Below, one piece after another: positions 24,963 to 37,110 of a stretch of DNA of 64,000 nt. Position 1 is the stretch's first letter. Every line of letters starts with the position of its first letter. Where the stretch lies: the NCBI GenBank assembly GCA_032690845.1, contig CM064426.1, forward strand, positions 74,698,403 through 74,762,402, read 5' to 3'. The DNA comes from Eleusine coracana subsp. coracana. Lineage: Eukaryota; Streptophyta; Magnoliopsida; Poales; Poaceae. The notes under the pieces were generated by a model that saw nothing but the letters and a program-made list of their open reading frames with translations, did not search any database and had not been told where the DNA came from. Position numbers and translations under genes: made by a program.

Positions 24963-26279
24963 CTCACAACGGATCTAAAGGGTCAGCAAGGTGAACCAAC
25001 CCGCAAAGGCACTTACAAAAAAAAACCCTACCCGCAAAGGGCTAGTGGTGCTAGCCAACAACACCCCCTCCGATAGGATCATCACGCACGCCCGTCACGG
25101 AGGAGGCCACAACGAAAGCGGCCTGCATTGCCATCAACCATCTTAGCTAGGCAAGATTAACTTGGTGTGGAACTAGTCCCGTAGACCAAGATTTTAACTT
25201 ACAAAAAACCATTCTTTACCTTGCGACAGATCGAGCTCTTTCATCCACCTGTCTTCTCTACGTCACCAAAAATCTTACATTGCAATATGAGCAATGAGAT
25301 GGCTGACGTATGACATTATAGTATTATGGTGTCTCACAAATAGTACTCGTGTAATTGGGACCCATGCTATTTAGAGTGCAACTAATATATGTTCCATGTG
25401 GTAGAGCTCCAACACCCTAAGATTCACGGAGTTCTTGAAATTGATCATACTCAGCTCTAGAAATGCACGGTTCTAGAGCTTTTGTTCTTATTTTGAATTA
25501 TATAATAAAAGTATATAATATTTTAATCTTATCAAACCAAAATTAGATAGGGATACTGAAGTTGTAAGTTACCAAATAGTCATAAGAAAAAGAAAGAACA
25601 GTACCTAGTAGCATTTTGCTAGGCATATATACTCACTAGTATTGTGTACTGTAAATATCCATTATGTTCGTACTCGGCCCTTACGCACATTCAGCACAGG
25701 CCCATTGATGCAATATGAAGAAATGAGTTTTAATTTGAAATTTGGAAGTTCCAAAATTATAAATGGAGGTTTCCAACTCAATTAACAAACTTCACCACGG
25801 AGCAAACTATAAAAAATTGAAGCTCTCAACTCAAAACTTCAGGGAAGACAAAAAAAGGAAGTATATGGGTCTCTTCAACTCACAGCGAGTAAATCGTTCT
25901 GCTTGAATAATATTCTTTGCTGCAAAGGCAAACCATCTTGTCATCTTACAGCATGAAATGGAACCATGTACCTTGGGATGAAAGAAGTGTCCTAGAAATT
26001 TAAGAAAATCTTAAGAATCGGTTTAAGTGCTGCTATAATCAGGGGAAAAGAATCCCTTCTTCCAGATGCCTATGATTTCATCCTTGATGGTTTGCCAATT
26101 TCAATACCCAAAGTAAAGCTTACAAAACTCATCCAAAGAGGAAGATCGATATATATATTCACTAAATCAAAACTTATATCTATATAAATACACAGCTATT
26201 ACAATTAGGCACTGCTCATTTGTAACTGCACATATTACCAGCAAAATTTGGCAATAGTAGATTAGACCTGAGACTTTTG
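24963..26279. other. Intergenic stretch between SWEET and the DUF2358 gene
   Basis: No gene or bounded element recognised. The last part (about 25900-26279) probably includes the 3' untranslated region of the minus-strand gene ending at 26280. Confidence 0.4.
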
Positions 26280-29200
26280 TTAAGTAAATTCGCTCCAATA
26301 AGATGCAAGGTCAGGTAGAACCATATCAATGTCGATCTCAACCAAAAGTGGCATGTGTATGAAAATATTATAAATGATATAAAAATATGATGATTCAATA
26401 TATGTTGGTTTCGGAGTTGATGGGCATCCAAGTGATGATGAGATGAGCTCTTCAACCCACAAGACCCTGAACTTTTTTGGTGAATTCCTAGCAAGATTAT
26501 CCACTTTATGCTCATATATCTTCCCATTCTTATCCAACTTATATTCCGATGTGCCTTCGAAACGGCCATATCCCTCCCACAAAACCCTAGGGCTGCCATG
26601 GACGATCCATCGGATCATGATTACATTGTCAACAGGCTGCCATACACTGACAATGTCAATCCACACTGCCTTGAAGAGAATTTGTCCAATAAACTGTAGA
26701 ACCGAAAATATTCTTCTATAATTATCAATTCCTAAGAAATTGTTGAGAGGATCTTTGAAGACAATATCATCTCTGGAGACAGTAAAAATATATGGTTAGG
26801 AACTACAAAATACTAGGACGATCTGTAACCTTTCCAGTCACTTCATTAAGGATCACAACAAACAAATAAAGACGTTAAGTTACAAGCAAGTTGGGGTAGG
26901 CTAGAGATGAGACCCACAAAGCTAACAAAAGGGAAGCAAAAAGAGGAAGATAAGTCTTTACACATCACAGTTAAAAACCTTACAAAGCTTGCAACAAGTA
27001 CAATGAAAATTAGCTCTACAAAATACCAACTGCATAAGTGGGGTATGACAACACCAGATTGGATTATTCAAATTTGATTTATCAGTTTGGATAGGGAGTA
27101 CCTTAAGAGTGTAAGACATTAAGTTAGATTTAGGACAAACAAACTACCTCCCTATATGTTTCTTTCCCTGCACAATTCTTTTATCCCCATTTGAGAAGTA
27201 CATGAACTGGAAGAAGAAAAATACATCTCAAATGGAGAAGAAACAGTACACACAGTAAAATGGGAAGATACAGGGAAACCATCAAAGCAAGATGACATCA
27301 GTATGGAAGATGTATTTGAATGGCTTCCACTGATAGTAGTTAACAATGACATCAGATTAACAACAATTTGGAACCATAACAACTAACCATGGCTTCTGCC
27401 GATGATGAGATTTAGGAAAAAGAGCAAAATAAGAGCATCGCGAACATCATGCTCCCAGGACTGAACATTATACATGAATGTATACTAAGATGGAGGCATC
27501 ACAGAACATGTGCTAGTGGTTCCCAGGGGTGGACCTCCCTCGGTTCAAGGGTATTGAAGTGGATTTTTTACAAAATGATGAAGTGCAAGTATATATACTT
27601 GGCATATTTACCTCAAAGACAATCAACATGAAAAATAAAGACCAGGATCACTGATTCGTCGTCTCTTTTTGAAAACCCTTCGTAACTATTTCGATTTAAA
27701 TACAATTTTCATTGAATTCTGATGCCAAGTTGCATGTTTGAATTCCTAGATGAGAAATCCTAGGTCCACTTGTGGTGCCCTCTTCCTTTACTTGCATGTG
27801 AGTGACTCGCCCAGGGCAAAAGAAAGTTTTGTCACAAAGATTGTACTAATCATTAAAAACGTCAGCGACCATAGGCACATACTCCCTACATCCCATAGAA
27901 TAGACACATTTTTTTTCAGAAGTCGAAACCTTTTAACTTTGACTGCCACTAGCAAAAAGATTCATAACAACTGATGATGTAAGATATTAGATAGTTTATT
28001 TCATGATTGACCTATTAATATCATTTTTACATTGTTAATATTTATGAGTTCTTATTGATGCTCAATACTAAAAAGGTTTTGACTTGACAAAAGTAGCAAT
28101 ATTCTAACACGGAGAGAGTAGCAATGGGTGAAGATAGGATAAAAGAAAATGGAATATGTAAAGCAGAAAACAAAGGGATATAATATCTATACCGAAGACA
28201 GGTTGGACAGGAAAGTATAAGATTGTGGCAAAGGCCGAGAGAGGTTTCATTGATTGCTTAACATCAAAGATGAATTGCCCATCATTTATATGGTAACAGA
28301 GATACTTCATATTCAATCTAACAGAAATGCTAAACAAAAACCTATGTAACACCACCGCTGCCATGCGCCATATATGCACCTGCCAGAAACATAACACCAG
28401 CCTGACAGTCTTAACAATCTAGAGCCCATTGTACCATGTTTATGTTATCCAATTAGAAGCATTGGTTACTGAGATCATGAAACACAATTTCCTTTCACAA
28501 AGAATGGACAGGCTGTCAACACAAAAATCCTACGTAAAATTAGAGTGTTTGGAACAAAATTCTGCACTAAACCTGATGATCTCAAGCTTACAGAACAAGT
28601 CTGAATTGGATTACCACAAATATCAGATATTACTACCATATGACCAGGTTAAAGTCTAAGAAAATCTTACGAAAACCATATAAAAATTCACAAATGACTC
28701 ACATTCTTCAATTCGAACAGAACCCTTCTATATTTTAGTATATGATATACCCAAAGAAACTCAAAGAAAATTTATAGTTGTCTCATATTTTTCAAGGTCA
28801 ATGGAATCTAGGTCACTGAGCCAACTTATAGACTGAGTGCAAACACATTTACAACTTGTAATGTATTCCTTTTTAGAAACATGATAGATAAAATGAAGCA
28901 ACTCACTTTTTTGTCAACCGGCACAAGGAACAAGGAGTTCTCTATAGACCAGAAACATGAAGTATTGTTGGACGCCAAAACTTTGGCATCATCTACTCTT
29001 TATATCCTTGCAATCTGAATGCATGTCCTTTCCTTTAGTTATGTAAATAATAATTATTTCAGTCTTATACATCTATATTAAATTCAACTACCATCTGGAT
29101 TTTTAGAAAAAGAAATAAATATCATTACTGGAGAAATTGAGATGGTACTCATTCAGTGAGTTTAACGTGGTTTGTGCTTTTATGTCATCCAAATTAATAA

Positions 29201-30329
29201 GGTCACTAGTCGTGCAAGATAAGAGTCAACGGCTCAGGACTACATGCTACTTTTTATTGGAGTCAATAGTTAATGTGTTACTTCTAACTTTACACAAGTG
29301 GTGTGCTGCAGAGGATTTACAGCTTGTTCAGATTCCAGGCAACATGGGATTGGGTCAAATTTCTGGATCCTGGAAATGATCATTCTTAGAATAAGAAATT
29401 TTGCCCTTCCTCTTTTACAAATACTCTGGCTGTATGAAGGGTTGAAATTTATATATTTTCATCAATTCATCTTTAGAAGTAGCTGGCTGAAAACACACAA
29501 ACTAGAACGTCGAAGCTTCTCTTAATAGAAATGGTTGAATATATCAAGATTTTCAATGGAATAAAAGTTCACTTTCACCATGTACAATTTGCATGCTATG
29601 AGACACAATGTAAAACACACAAGGTAACTTGTTACAGCACTAAAATGGCCTGCAATATAAATTTCAGCATTGCACGCATCAAACCAGGCCAATATTCCAC
29701 ATGTACCTTATTTTGCACTCAATGGATAACTAAAGTTCTAATGCCCTGTGATCGACTACATTGCTCCCAGCAAAACAAAAATTGAATGTTTAGGAGGGAA
29801 CGTGGGCTTCCTTACTTCACCCTGGATGAAACCAAACCATTTTTTTCTAACTAAGAACGATTTTTAAGCCACCGCAAATTTTCTTTACTAAATAATGATT
29901 AAGAAAAGGATCGAGCTTTCACCTGTAGATGTCGAAGCTAGGCTCCCTGTAGAACACGACGGGGAGCTCCTCCCGCAACGTCCGGATGGCGTGCCCCATG
30001 TTCACATAGTACTGCCGCTTAGCTTCCTCGTTATCGCCCTCGTTGTTTCGCGGCCTCTCGGCGGCCGTCGCCGGCGGAGGCTCGGATGGCGTCTCGGGGA
30101 CAGAGAACAGCGGCGGCGGGAGCCTCCTCGCCCGCACCGGGTCCGAGACTCTAATCACTATCTTTTCCTTCTTCCCCGCCCCTTTCTTCTCCTTCTCCTC
30201 CTTCACGGGGCCGCCGGGCGCCGCAGCGGATACAGTTAGACGCCCACTACGGCAGCTCCGGGAAATGGCGGCGGCGGTGGCCGGGAGCCGGACGCCGGCG
30301 AGGTAGGGGAGCTGGACCAGGAGGCCCAT
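26280..30329 (-). CDS. DUF2358-type protein, probably chloroplast-targeted
   Basis: Two minus-strand exons, 29923-30329 and 26280-26772, are joined across a 3.15-kb GT-AG intron within an Arg codon (IYR/DDI). They give 299 residues. The first 40 or so residues are rich in Ala, Ser and Arg with few acids, like a chloroplast transit peptide. A charged linker follows (KEEKEKKGAGKKEK, then Pro-rich). The conserved part starts near LREELPVVFYREPSFDIYR and continues DDIVFKDPLNNFLGIDNYRR. It carries W-x-D and RW...P-x-x-WEGYGRFEG positions, with KLDKNGKIYEHKVDN near the middle. This order is the plant DUF2358 family, which has an NTF2-like fold by reputation and no known reaction. The intron carries a Stowaway MITE. 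The start is the only ATG before the transit-like region. No disruption seen. Confidence 0.82.
27195..27386 (+). other. Protein-like open frame without a start, inside the DUF2358 intron
   Basis: Between a TGA and a TAA there are 63 open codons reading EVHELEEEKYISNGEETVHT and on to a segment with MEDVFEWLPLIVVNNDI. The composition looks like real protein and not random AT-rich translation. It has no ATG until 27302, lies antisense to the host gene and matches no family I know. It may be a fragment of a transposon gene or of a captured gene. Confidence 0.3.
27882..28118. mobile_element. Stowaway MITE in the DUF2358 intron
   Basis: This 237-bp insert starts CTCCCTACATCCCATAGAAT and ends AACACGGAGAGAG, flanked by TA on each side (27880-27881, 28119-28120). 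Stowaway elements of the Tc1/mariner group have CTCCCTCCGT-like ends and a TA target. The termini are somewhat diverged, so it is an older copy. Confidence 0.72.
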
Positions 30330-30587
30330 TTTGAGGGCGCTTTTCCCCCTTTTGTTCTCTCCTGTCGTTTTTAAGATAAACTTTTCTTTTCAGATATCCG
30401 GATACGAATATACGATATTCTTCAAGAAATTTTGTAAAACAAAATGGTATTTTCTCAGTATAGATTTGTAATAAGTGGTCATAACATCTACAAAGTCCGA
30501 GGTTAGATGATTTTTTTATCTAAAAAATGGCCACTATTGTCACTGAGAGAATACTCAGACTCGGAAAACTATTAGCCTTGTTTAATA

Positions 30588-31196
30588 CTCACTCCGTCTT
30601 ATTTTAATTAGCATTTTGGTTTCTAAAATCAAAATTAAGGAGAAGTATAAAAGATAGGTGCATAAAAAAGAAAAGAAAGAGATAAAAATAGAGATGTTAG
30701 AAAAAGAGAAAGATGCATCAACAAGTGTAAATGTTAATTATTTAAAAAAATTAAAAAGGACTAAAGTGTCATTATCTATACAACTTATTAATTGAGGTAA
30801 GATCGTCTAGATCACTTTTTTTATATCTAGATGTGTTTGTAACGTTGTTGTATTCAGTTTATATCCTACAATAATTCACCAATCAGTTTGAGTCGTTTTT
30901 AAACCATTTTCTAATTCTTTGTTAAATTAGACTCCAATTTTGATTGCTTTAATATCATATTTTGGATGGAAACTAATAACAAAAATTTTAATAATAACTC
31001 ACTCTAAAATTATTATAATGAGTATTTTTTTTAAAACTCAAAAAGGTAAAGCAAAATAAAAATAGAGCAAATGCTCAAACCAAAAAATTAATTAATTGAA
31101 AACCTTTTACATTAAAAAAACATTCTAACCATAATTTTTTTTAACAAAGACTCGTGGCAACGCACGGGAATTTTGCTAGTTTTAGAATAAAGCGAG
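30588..31196. mobile_element. Stowaway-like MITE split by a Helitron
   Basis: The left end CTCACTCCGTCTTATTTTAA (after TA at 30586-30587) pairs with a right end whose reverse complement begins CTCGCTTTATTCTAAAA (before TA at 31197-31198). Removing the Helitron at 30775-31179 leaves about 204 bp, a normal size for a Stowaway. The right piece is only 17 bp long, so the reading depends on the shared end motif and the TA flanks. Confidence 0.55.
30775..31179 (+). mobile_element. Non-autonomous Helitron, 405 bp
   Basis: It begins TCTATACAACTTATTAATTG after an A and ends CTAG before a T, the A/T insertion rule of Helitrons. About 11 bp before the end is a small hairpin CGTG-GCAACG-CACG, the usual Helitron 3' stop signal. 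It is about as long as, and clearly related to, the element at 43010-43407. No RepHel coding sequence, so it must have moved in trans. Confidence 0.85.
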
Positions 31197-32361
31197 TATT
31201 ATTTTGATAACTGAGATACTAAGGCTTTCATTGTCCCCTTCTTTTTTTATATATCTTTTCTCTTCTGTTTGTTTTGGATAGACTTTTCTTTTCAGATACA
31301 TATGAATTGGATATTCTTCAAGAGTACATTTTGTCATGAAATGACATCTTCAGATCTTTATCAAGCTCTTGAATTCTTACCATCACTAAATCAGAAAATG
31401 ACTACTGTGTATTTTAACTGAGAAAATATCTTGTGAATCTCGGCTCTTTACCCGGCTTTCATCCTCCTATCATGAGACACTAGAGTAATTTTGCGTAGTA
31501 TGGGTGCAAATAATCGTAGTGGAGCTTAAAGTTCATAGTTTTTATATTATTTTTCTGCAAGTAGTCAAATGCAAACAAAGATTATGCATGGTATAACATG
31601 GATCAAAATAGTCAAGCAAACGAAAATTACTCTTAGTCCTTGCGTCGATGTGAGTGGGGCACTCAATATAGACCAGTTTTGAGTGACCTCCTATAATGTA
31701 TTGTGCATATTAGATGAGAATTTACTTAAGAAAATTGATATTCATGATTTTTTTAAGAATAAATTGATATTCATGATTACGAGCCTTCTCATAGTCAGTC
31801 TTTGACATAGAATCTAAAGGGGGAATTATGCAATGACAATACAAGATGTAGAACAATCTTAATTTATTTATGGAGATAAGACATCAAACTCGCTAACACA
31901 TACGGAATATATTTTTTGACATAAAATATCCAGCTAAGCTACAATCTATGTTTATAACGGTCCACAGAATCTTACTGTTATAATTGGATCACATCTGGCT
32001 GCTTGGTACATCACCTCACGTTGATTCTGCAGATCACCCTCCAAATATGTACACATACTTACAATTTCAGTTCAAGATCCAAAACATATGTTAAGTCAAC
32101 CATATTCTGCATCTAAAGTTAGTTAATTTACACGCTTACCAAAATCAGGATACATTTCAATCAACTACAGAGCTTAACATATTCAGCACCGACGAACGGC
32201 ACCACGAAACCAACTCCATCATTTTAGCAGACATGTCGCCGTCTCTCTGCTAAAAACTCGGACGCTGTCAGTAGCTCTCGCCACCCACACCTCCCTCCTC
32301 CCGTTGCCACTCCGCGCTGTCTCCGCGACTCGAGCTGGGGTCCGAGTCCGACGCTGGTAGA
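31197..32361. other. Spacer between divergent DUF2358 and TBL genes
   Basis: Both genes read away from this stretch, so it should contain both promoters apart from the nested elements before 31197. The last 150 bp turn GC-rich and probably include the TBL leader. No clear TATA box can be defended. Confidence 0.4.
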
Positions 32362-35300
32362 ATGGGTTCGAGCCCGAGGTGGTGGTCGGCATCGCCGCCG
32401 TCGCCGTGGGCCCGCGTCGGCGCTCCAGGGAAATGGTGGGCGCTGGGAGGTCCCGCAGTGGTGAAAGCTGTTGGGTGCCTGCTCCTCGCCGGCATCACGT
32501 TCCGGATGCTCTGCTCCTACTCCTCGCCCTCACAGTGGGCGGCGGTCTCCGAAGGTGCGGCTTTAATTCTCTTCGGTTTCAGGGGTAGTTTCTCTGATGT
32601 GGAATCTTTAGGATTCAAGTATTTAACGAATTAGAGGGTTAAGTAGTTGCGACATTTTGATTCTATCCTGCTGTTACTGAAGAATCTTGGTGTCAATTTT
32701 GGCGATTTTCATGGGGTTTAGGGGTCCAGACTATTGATCTTGGGGGAAAAGATACTTTTGATCTTGGTGGTAATGGGTGCTCAATGATTGCAGCTTGATC
32801 TCATTTTCTGGAATCATATATTAGTTTTCTGTAGGCAGTATGACAATTTAGGGGAGGTGAAAATATTGGAGACATCGGCCTGTCTTCAGTTCCGTGACTC
32901 TTACACTCTCAGTATTTCCGTCTACAACATGGGAATGTCAATGTGGAAGACCTAGTTGCAAAAATAATGAAAAAAAATATTTAGTGCAGAATTTTTTCCT
33001 GTGTCATTCTTCAAAATAGCGGTATATTGCTGTCTTAGTGGAGAAAGTGCAAAATGGGAGTGGTTACGTTGAAAAGGAAGTGGAGTAGTTCTGCATTCTA
33101 ATCTCATCTACTTAGAACAACCAATTCTTTATCCTCTAGCATGTGGCGAAAGCTCCCACCTTTGTGTTTGCAGGTAAGTTAACAACTGTTGTTTCATCTC
33201 TTTGAGCAGGCACTATATTGTTTTGTTTTGTCCGATGTCCGTCCTAGGCATTTCTCGATTTTAGTTGCTTCCTTGACAAGTTGTAGGTGAACATATATGT
33301 GGGTTTGGGGGCACATTTTGCAGTGGATCCAAGAAGTGTAGAAGGTTTGGGGGCACATATATGTGGGTTTGGGGGCACATATATGTACTTTTTAATCTTT
33401 GTCGTGATTTTACTGAAAAAATACGCTCTGATGATGTTTTACTAACCACATTGGAGTTAACATGAAAACAATGTGTAAACATTCTTGAAATGCTAACTGG
33501 AAGCACCTGCCTTGTTTTTTACTAGAAAAAGGAAAAGAGATAGGATCTCCACCATTTACTAAGAGAGAGAGAAAACTTCATGAATCAATGACTAACAAGA
33601 CTAAAATAGTTAAAAGACAAAATTTTTGCTCACTGCCCTGTTTTGAATACAGCTCCTACTGTAGCACAATCTCCAAATGACAGCTGATAACAGACAACCA
33701 CTAGGGGTCATCCCTTCAAGGGAAGGCTCCTTTTCCTCGATGCATTCTCTGGAATACAGAAATTATGATGGGAAAAGAAGAAAATAAAGGCTTCTTAATC
33801 ACCTGTTTGCTTTTTCTAACCAGTCCATCAAACATATTTTGATATTTTTGTTTTATTCCTAGATCCCATCAACTTTTTACCAGATTCAGGACTTTCTTGG
33901 AGAAAGGCAAAGTTAATTCTGTATACAAGTTTAAGTAGCAGATTTGACAAATTGGGTCATTGTCCAGACCCATATGGCTATCTATTCCTTGTTAATCTTT
34001 CAAATTTAGTAGTATCAGCTTTAGCGGATATTTTATATTGTGGTGCAGTAAATTTGTGTCTTTGCCATATAAACTGTCCATCGACGATCAAGTTCCATAT
34101 GGTCTCATCATCAGTGCCAAACAACTATTAATTCCTTCAGATGGTCTGCAAATCTGGCACATCTATTTTCTGAGTAATATTTTGAGTTTGAAAAGGCCAC
34201 AATTTGGTGATTTATACATTTGGTTCTCGTATACACAGGAGAACTGCATACTTTTATGTAGAATCTCAGCCCCTCACATAGGGCCAGCATGTGGTCAGCC
34301 ACATAGGGCACCCAAGCCTTTGGATGATACACCAAATGCAATTTACTTGGCACTTAGCTCTGAGCTGTGAGGGGCTGACTGCAGTTTTGGTTAGGTGACC
34401 GTTAATTTGCTAGGTTGAGTTGAGTGCTCATTATGCTATGTATTATTATTATCATGTTTTGCCTGCCAAAATGCAATTTACTTGGCACTGAGCTCTGAAC
34501 TGTGAGGGGTTGACCACAGTTTGGCTAGATGACCAAAACTTTTGCCTGTCACAATGCAATTCATTTTGCCTGTCAAAATCTAGTCGAGATTCATCTGTGT
34601 GAACTGCCATAATTATGGGCGTATCCTTAAACCTTTCTCAATTCACAAGTCAGAGTTACTTTGCGGATGGACATGTTGTTTCATAGATTTTCCAAAATCT
34701 GATTTATGCCAGTATGAAAGTATGGGACAATTTTAACCATATAATTGAGGGCACAAGTCCATGAGATGCATCCCATGGAAGAATATATGTTGAGGGCACA
34801 AGTACTGGGTTACTGAGCTTATAACCTTGAAAGGAGGAACATCACGGATACTTTTAATGTTCTTGTTTCTAGCGTCTGATGTGAGGTATTAATTTATAGG
34901 AAGAAAATGTGACCTATTCAATGGGGAATGGTTACCAAATCCATCTGGCCCAGCCTATACAAATGCAAGCTGTCGGTTCATTGACGGTCACCAGAACTGC
35001 ATGATGAATGGTAGGCCTGACATGGGATATCTACACTGGAGGTGGAAACCATATCAATGTGACCTTCAACCATTTGATGGAGTTAGATTTCTAGATGCTA
35101 TGAGGAACAAAGCTTGGGGATTAATTGGTGATTCCATTCTTCGAAACCAAGTTCAGTCACTGCTCTGCCTTCTGTCTAAGGTAAATGCTAAGACGTCCAT
35201 GTACCTCTAGTTATGTGCTCTTTTCCCATAGACATAAAATTGGAAGTATCAGCTTCCTTGCATTGATTTTGCTGTTGTATTCTTGGCCAAATTTACTACT

Positions 35301-36295
35301 AGTGGTTGAAGTAAATTTCTTCATGCTCTATTCTGACCATCTCTTCCCTAAGAAAACCTTATGCAATCTTTTTAGTACTACCTCCAGTTTTTATATGTGA
35401 TATTGATTAGTTCAAAATCGAACTGACTAGTGTCATATATAGAAAATAAAATGTATCATTTTATTTCTGTTTATTATTCTGAGGAGACATTCTTGCTTTT
35501 CTTATTTAGGTTGAAGTGCCTGTTGAGGTTTACCACGATAAGGAATTCAAAAACAGGAGATGGCATTTCCAATCTTACAACTTCACTATATCTCTTATCT
35601 GGACTCCGTTCCTCATCAAATCTGAGATTTTTGAAAACGAGCATGGGGAATCAACATCAGAAATCCAGCTCCACCTCGACACACTTGATACTATCTGGAC
35701 AAATCAGTATGAGAGCTTTGACTATGTCATTATTTCTGGTGGACAATGGTTTCTTAAGACTGCAGTCTACTGGGAGAAAGGTAAAGTGATTGGCTGTCAT
35801 TATTGCAAGAACAAGAATCTGATTGAACTTGGCTTTGAGCACCTGTATCACAGGAGTTTGCAAGAGGTTTTCAGATTCATCATCTCAACGAAACACAAGC
35901 CAGTTGTTTTCTTCAGGACATGGTCACCTGATCACTTTGAGAAAGGTGAGTGGTTCAACGGGGGAACTTGCAACCGGGTACTGCCATACAAGAAAGGAGA
36001 ATACGCAGAGGGATCTATGGAGCGTGTTATGAGGGGAATCGAACTTGAAGAGTTCAACAACGCTATATCTGTTTTAAGTAGTTCAGATGATGTGGAGAAA
36101 CTTAAGCTGTTGGATACTTACCGCCTCTCGTACTTGAGACCAGATGGCCATGTCGGCATTTACAGAACGCCCAATCCATTCCCAAAGGGTAGCAAGAACG
36201 CTGCATCCGTCCAGAATGATTGCTTACATTGGTGTGTGCCTGGCCCCATCGATGCCTGGAATGATCTTATTTTGAAGATGGTGCTGGATTCATGA
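32362..36295 (+). CDS. TBL/PMR5-type polysaccharide O-acetyltransferase
   Basis: Three exons, 32362-32554, 34900-35180 and 35510-36295, give 419 residues. There is a short cytosolic N-terminus, then one membrane anchor at about 34-52 (VVKAVGCLLLAGITF), as in type II Golgi proteins. The PMR5N/TBL domain starts at Cys68 (CDLFNGEWLPNPSGPAYTN). It carries the GDS motif at 141-143 (LIGDSILRNQ) and the DxxH motif at Asp395-His398 (DCLHWCVPGPID). Ser143, Asp395 and His398 are the expected catalytic residues. TBL enzymes move acetyl groups onto xylan, xyloglucan or other wall glycans in the Golgi. The sequence looks closest to the TBL19-27 group, which is a guess. Its polymer target cannot be read from sequence. 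Intron 1 (2345 bp) carries a minisatellite and a tandem duplication. No break seen. Confidence 0.95.
33290..33400. repeat. Small minisatellite in TBL intron 1
   Basis: GGGTTTGGGGGCACATATAT-type units recur, with one interval of unrelated sequence between the first and the second. It is G-rich on the + strand. Confidence 0.7.
34334..34536. repeat. Direct duplication in TBL intron 1, period about 135 bp
   Basis: AAATGCAATTTACTTGGCAC...AGCTCTGA.CTGTGAGGGG.TGAC occurs at 34334 and again at 34469, each running about 67 bp to GATGACC or GGTGACC. The copies differ at several positions. Confidence 0.8.
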
Positions 36296-36752
36296 AACCC
36301 ATGGATGTATAGTGTTGTTCACTGATAGGGAATGGAGTTGGGTTACGGCACTAGTTTCCAATTTGCATGCGGGATGAATTTCTTCCCCCGGTGCTGGTTT
36401 CTAGCAGGAAGCGAGGACAAAAGTGCAGTTGATATCTCAAATGCAATTTGCAAAGATGTGAACATTTTGGTTTCGGCAAAATGCATGGCATGACGTTTGA
36501 TCAATCGTTGTAAAACTATATGATATAGAGATCTTTTTCGGTGGTTGCAATAAACGTGAACCGTCCATTAGCTTTGATCTAATGGTCTATAATTAAAGGT
36601 ACCAATGAAAAGGTACTTTAATATTGATGGAAGTACTTAAGTATTGAGGATAGGATAGTAATTTCACCCGAACAACAATATAGAAGACCAAGGGCAATGG
36701 AAGGAAATGCGGTAGCCTAATTTACATAGTTTGTTACAATTTACTCTAATTG

Positions 36753-37110
36753 TTAGAGGCGGCGCGGAGTCCTTCGTCGAGTCACCGAAAGCATGTCGGC
36801 TAGGCTAGGGTCATGGCGACTAATAAAACCTATACAAAAGCACTTTAGCCATGGCTAACACATAATATTCTAATTTACATCATCTTGTTTTTGTTTACTT
36901 AATTATATCAGTTTACTTTATTGAGTCTAATTATTAGAGGCGGCACGGAGTTGTTTGTCGAGTCACCCAAACCATGTTGGCTAGGCTAGGATTATGGCGA
37001 CTAATAAAACCTAGGCAAGAGCATTTTAGCCATGGCTAGCAGGCAATATTTTAATTTACATCATCTTATTTGCTGTTACTTGATTATATCGGTTTCTTCA
37101 TTGAGTAATC
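36753..37110. repeat. Subterminal tandem repeat in the Mutator-like element, period about 181 bp
   Basis: TTAGAGGCGGC.CGGAGT at 36753 and 36934 starts two aligned units that also share GTCGAGTCACC, GGCTAGGCTAGG, ATGGCGACTAATAAAACCTA and TTTTAGCCATGGCTA. The second unit is cut at about 37110. Confidence 0.85.
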
